15,490 bases of DNA from Prolixibacteraceae bacterium (GTDB lineage Bacteria; Bacteroidota; Bacteroidia; Bacteroidales; Prolixibacteraceae). Positions 13,202-15,490 of the stretch are shown here, in pieces. A model generated the notes under the pieces. It had not been told where the DNA came from. It ran no database searches and saw nothing but the letters and a program-made list of their open reading frames with translations. A program made the translations under genes and the position numbers. Each line of letters starts with the position of its first letter. Positions within the stretch are counted from its first letter, which is position 1. The DNA lies in contig JAGODU010000097.1 of assembly GCA_017998095.1 (NCBI GenBank), positions 1 to 15,490 of the forward strand, read 5' to 3'.

Positions 13202-13834
13202 TTAATTATTTATTTTATAATCAATCAAATTTTCTTCATACGTGATATTGTCATATAAATACCATTCTTCTTTCTTTATAATTCCGATATTTTTGGCATA
13301 ATAATATTTGATATACTGATTTTCATAGCCAGGTGGACTTGAATATTCCATAATTACTATTACTGAATCATATTGGTTTGAATTTAATAAAATGGTTGTA
13401 TCAATATTCATAACTTTTCCATACCAATTTGCGTTTGGCCAAATATAACAGGAACTAAAGACCTTGTTAGTATATAAGCTATCATCGATCAATAATCTCC
13501 ATCTACTACTATGATAATCAGTTGTACCAAGTTCTAATAAGTATCCTTTGACAGTTTTTCCGTCATATCTTGGAGCATAATATAGACTACTATCATAAGG
13601 ATTCTTATAAGGATCATAATTAGTATTTAAAAAATAAATCGAATCTGTTTTATGAACTATAGTGTCATTTTTGGATGTTACATACATCCAATATGAGTTT
13701 GGATACGCTGGAAAATAATTTCTTGGAAAGATTGTATCAATCTTAACTTCGTTAGTATTCTTGTTCCCATCATCATTTTCTTTCGAACAACCAATAATGG
13801 TAAATACTAATAAAACAATTAAACTTTGTTTCAT
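13202..13834 (-). CDS. Lipoprotein of unknown function (210 aa)
   Basis: The start is ATG 13834, giving a lipoprotein signal MKQSLIVLLVFTIIGCSKEN with lipobox TIIGC (Cys16); upstream in-frame codons to 13903 are attC sequence. An acidic, Asn-rich linker (ENDDGNKNTNEV) follows, then a beta-rich domain beginning FPRNYFPAYPNSYWMYV with aromatic residues spaced as in small envelope beta-sandwich proteins. YYAKNIGIIKKEEWYLYDN near the C-terminus is typical of lipoproteins in this phylum that are annotated only as hypothetical. An AATAGGAATC stretch about 10 nt before the ATG is a weak ribosome-binding candidate. Single-gene cassette; stop 6 nt from its attC. Confidence 0.75.
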   Translation of the reverse strand: MKQSLIVLLVFTIIGCSKENDDGNKNTNEVKIDTIFPRNYFPAYPNSYWMYVTSKNDTIVHKTDSIYFLNTNYDPYKNPYDSSLYYAPRYDGKTVKGYLLELGTTDYHSSRWRLLIDDSLYTNKVFSSCYIWPNANWYGKVMNIDTTILLNSNQYDSVIVIMEYSSPPGYENQYIKYYYAKNIGIIKKEEWYLYDNITYEENLIDYKINN

Positions 13835-13854
13835 ATAGATTCCTATTAAATTAT

Positions 13855-13988
13855 CGCCAACGTTTGATGGTTGCGAGTCGTGCGTGGTTGGCGAAGTGAT
13901 CACTTATCAGTTTACACCAAACCTTCTTTACGAGCCACTGAGTTTTGCAAACTGCTTTGGCCCGCATGCTCGCAACCATGTGTTGGCA
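13855..13988 (-). repeat. attC-like site O
   Basis: The boxes are CGCCAAC (13855-13861) and GTTGGCA (13982-13988). Arms GATGGTTGCGAGTCGTGCG and CGCATGCTCGCAACCATG pair with a bulge. The right end matches its cassette start (site P) as GTTGGCAACA[G/A]TT. Confidence 0.8.
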
Positions 13989-13996
13989 ACAGTTAA

Positions 13997-14614
13997 TTAA
14001 GATTCAACAAACAGAGACAATATAATTTGCCCATTACTTACTCTATAAACTGAAATTTCCGATAAATCTAAATCTGCTATGTCGTGCCCCCAAATACCAT
14101 ATTTGCCATTTGTTTGATTTCTATTATACATCGTTGTCCTCTCATTTATAGGAATTGTCTTAATTGTGGCACTTTCCTCTTCTTCATTATAAATTTTGTA
14201 ATAATGTTTACTAATTTCTGATAATAAAAGTGCTCTTGTAAAACCTTTAGAAGATTCCAAAGAGAACTCATATGGGGTTGTTAAAGGATAATCAATAATA
14301 ATCTTTACGGATGTCTCTTTAATAACAATTTCATCCTTATTTATTAAATTTGGTAAATCTTCTTGAGGATTTTCAATACTTGCCCATGGTATAATACCAT
14401 TTTCAAAATTAGTAATATCTTCTGTCTTGACTTGAAAAGAAATAGTATATAATAATTCGCCCAAATTATCATATTGTTTTTCTAAGGATTTTTGCTCATT
14501 TTCTTTAATTATTGAAATAGGGTCTTTCGTATCTTGGTCTAGAGTTGGCTTTTGAGTTTTGCCAATACACCCAATAATAGCAAATGAGATAAAAAGTAAT
14601 GGAAACTTTTTCAT
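13997..14614 (-). CDS. Lipoprotein of unknown function (205 aa)
   Basis: ATG 14614 opens a lipoprotein signal MKKFPLLFISFAIIGCIGKT with lipobox AIIGC (Cys16). The mature protein is lysine- and glutamate-rich at first (SIIKENEQKSLEKQYDNLGE), then contains VKIIIDYPLTTPYEFSLESS and ERTTMYNRNQTNGKYGIWGH. The C-terminal pattern DIADLDLSEISVYRVSNGQI is compatible with an alpha+beta domain. No family is recognised and no catalytic motif stands out. It is the second consecutive single-gene lipoprotein cassette, but the two proteins are not similar, so they are not a duplication. Confidence 0.7.
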   Translation of the reverse strand: MKKFPLLFISFAIIGCIGKTQKPTLDQDTKDPISIIKENEQKSLEKQYDNLGELLYTISFQVKTEDITNFENGIIPWASIENPQEDLPNLINKDEIVIKETSVKIIIDYPLTTPYEFSLESSKGFTRALLLSEISKHYYKIYNEEEESATIKTIPINERTTMYNRNQTNGKYGIWGHDIADLDLSEISVYRVSNGQIILSLFVES

Positions 14615-14662
14615 ACGATTATTTTAAATTTTCTTTAGTATAATTTGCTTCTATTCAATTGT

Positions 14663-14788
14663 TGCCAACGTTGGCGTGTATGAGCCGTTGCGTCTTCGGA
14701 GCGCTATATAGTCTAGGTAGCACAGCTTAACCAAAAGCACTGAGCACCGTAATCCATAACCAGCAATGGCTTATACACGGTGTTGTGG
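14663..14788 (-). repeat. attC-like site P
   Basis: The boxes are TGCCAAC (14663-14669) and GTTGTGG (14782-14788). Arms CGTGTATGAGCCGTTGCG and AGCAATGGCTTATACACGG pair well. The right end matches its cassette start (site Q) as GTTGTGGGTA[G/A]TGCT. Confidence 0.8.
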
Positions 14789-14799
14789 GTAGTGCTTAT

Positions 14800-15219
14800 T
14801 CATTTCTTATAAATTACTCCTGCTTTAAGTAACGGTTCAAACATATTTGCTGCACCTCCATGTTCAATTATTTTTCCATCCGCAATCTTATCAACATTAA
14901 CTCCAGTAAAGGTTATGGGTTTCCCAGTTGGCTTCATTCCGAACCATTCATCCCTAAATGTTCCGGTAACAGAATAGGTAGTTACAACCCATTCCCCTTC
15001 AGATATTTGATTCTCAATAGTTAATTTTAGATCGGGAAAAACTCTTCTTACACCCAGTACATGATCTATTGCCCCTTGAATTCCAATCGGATAGCGTTCA
15101 CCTTCATATACTTCAATGTAATTTTGTGAAATGAATTCACCGATATTAGACACATCACCTGTATTTTCAATACGATCTACGTATTGCCTAATAATTGTTT
15201 TATTATCTATTTTATCCAT
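14800..15219 (-). CDS. SnoaL-like polyketide cyclase/ester cyclase family protein (139 aa)
   Basis: The preferred start is ATG 15219 (MDKIDNKTIIRQYVDRIENT); an in-frame GTG at 15249 is part of the attC box. The length and pattern match the SnoaL/NTF2-like fold: helix RQYVDRIENTGD, then ISQNYIEVY, GIQGAIDHVLGVRRVFPDL, KLTIENQISEGEWVVTTYSV, GTFRDEWFGMKPTGKPITFT and GVNVDKIADGKIIEHGG. The family's core residues (FPDL, G-P-T-G, D-K-I-x-D-G-K-I-x-E) are all present, so the fold is intact. Members include polyketide cyclases, but most bacterial ones have no known substrate, and no biosynthetic neighbours point to one. Cytosolic, single-gene cassette. Confidence 0.85.
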   Translation of the reverse strand: MDKIDNKTIIRQYVDRIENTGDVSNIGEFISQNYIEVYEGERYPIGIQGAIDHVLGVRRVFPDLKLTIENQISEGEWVVTTYSVTGTFRDEWFGMKPTGKPITFTGVNVDKIADGKIIEHGGAANMFEPLLKAGVIYKK

Positions 15220-15245
15220 GATGATATTGGTTTTTTCAGCATTAC

Positions 15246-15405
15246 CCACAACGCTCTAGCGCAGCGTCCCGGGCTGGGTTATTTGCACGGGCAGGCGGGC
15301 GCATGCTGGCTTAAAGATACAAAATCAATGAACAACGTGACAATACCGCCCGCCTGACCGGGTAAAATATTAGCGTCCGGCCTGGGCGATGCGCGTTCGT
15401 TAGGC
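15246..15405 (-). repeat. attC-like site Q
   Basis: The boxes are CCACAAC (15246-15252) and GTTAGGC (15399-15405). Arms include GCGCAGCGTCCCGGGCTGGG and the CCGGCCTGGGCGATGCGC side, then GCAGGCGGGCG and CGCCCGCCTGACC. The interior holds ACAAAATCAATGAACAACGTGACAA-like AT-rich sequence. The right box begins a cassette whose start lies outside the window; its position 11 is G, as in other cassette ends. Confidence 0.75.
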
Positions 15406-15412
15406 GCTGATT

Positions 15413-15490
15413 TTAATATTTTTCTTTCCTTTCAAATTGATCATTTAGTGTGAGGTAATGTATAGCCACGACCAATTGGACTCTTATATC
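15413..15490 (-). CDS. 3' end of a further cassette gene (partial)
   Basis: One frame is open from the window edge to TAA at 15415-15413, encoding a C-terminal tail ending NDQFERKEKY. It is chosen because its stop lies 8 nt from the attC, matching the 5-16 nt seen for almost all other cassettes. Another frame ends earlier, at a TGA about 35 nt from the attC, and cannot be excluded. No family can be assigned. Confidence 0.35.
   Translation of the reverse strand, partial: DIRVQLVVAIHYLTLNDQFERKEKY

Noticed and set aside
2617..15405. Palindromic repeats as a CRISPR array or REP/BIME family
   Set aside because: The repeats are 48-315 bp, differ strongly from each other, are separated by whole genes, and share AAC...GTT ends with cassette-specific flanks, which is attC layout.

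Overview
The window is a stretch of integron-type gene cassettes, most likely from a member of the Bacteroidota. From about 460 to the right edge, every credible gene lies on the minus strand, and each gene or gene pair is separated from the next by an imperfect palindrome of about 50-315 bp. Each palindrome starts with AAC(G) and ends with GTT, which is the layout of attC recombination sites. No integron integrase (intI) or attI site is visible. Because cassette genes normally point away from the integrase, it would be expected beyond the right edge (>15490); otherwise this is an integrase-less cluster. Pointers to Bacteroidota are the AT-rich genes with weak or absent Shine-Dalgarno sequences, a PorT-like outer-membrane barrel, carboxypeptidase-regulatory-like folds in secreted proteins, MORN/YwqK repeats, a TAnnTTTG-type promoter element, and IS21- and IS91-type insertion-sequence remnants.

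Region 1-460: the right end of an IS21-type element (last codons of istB plus two terminal direct repeats) abuts an internal fragment of a tyrosine recombinase gene. Region 460-1440: a GC-rich cassette encoding a lipoprotein-like deaminase, with attC sites on both sides. Region 1440-2616: a plus-strand, broken mobile element (tyrosine recombinase remnant followed by the C-terminal part of an IS91-like HUH transposase) that has replaced most of one cassette. Region 2617-15490: fourteen complete cassettes plus the end of a fifteenth. Reading in the direction of the genes (right to left) they are: the end of an unknown gene; a SnoaL-like protein; two lipoproteins; a MORN/YwqK-repeat protein; an outer-membrane barrel; a secreted TPR protein; a PD-(D/E)XK plus RAMA-like protein; a HigBA toxin-antitoxin pair; an Ig-like lipoprotein; a secreted CarboxypepD-reg-like protein; a SAM methyltransferase; a secreted protein of unknown function; an alpha/alpha-toroid protein; and a small protein of unknown function.

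The genes do not form a pathway. They look like independently acquired cassettes, mostly for the cell envelope, with one stabilising toxin-antitoxin pair and one likely DNA-targeting (defence-type) protein. The most notable pattern is at the cassette ends. The first ~10 bases of each cassette are repeated, inverted, at that same cassette's other end, and they differ from cassette to cassette. In 12 of 15 cassettes the match is followed at position 11 by A at the start and G (read on the opposite strand) at the end. This goes well beyond the canonical 7-bp GTTRRRY core and looks like a lineage-specific form of attC.
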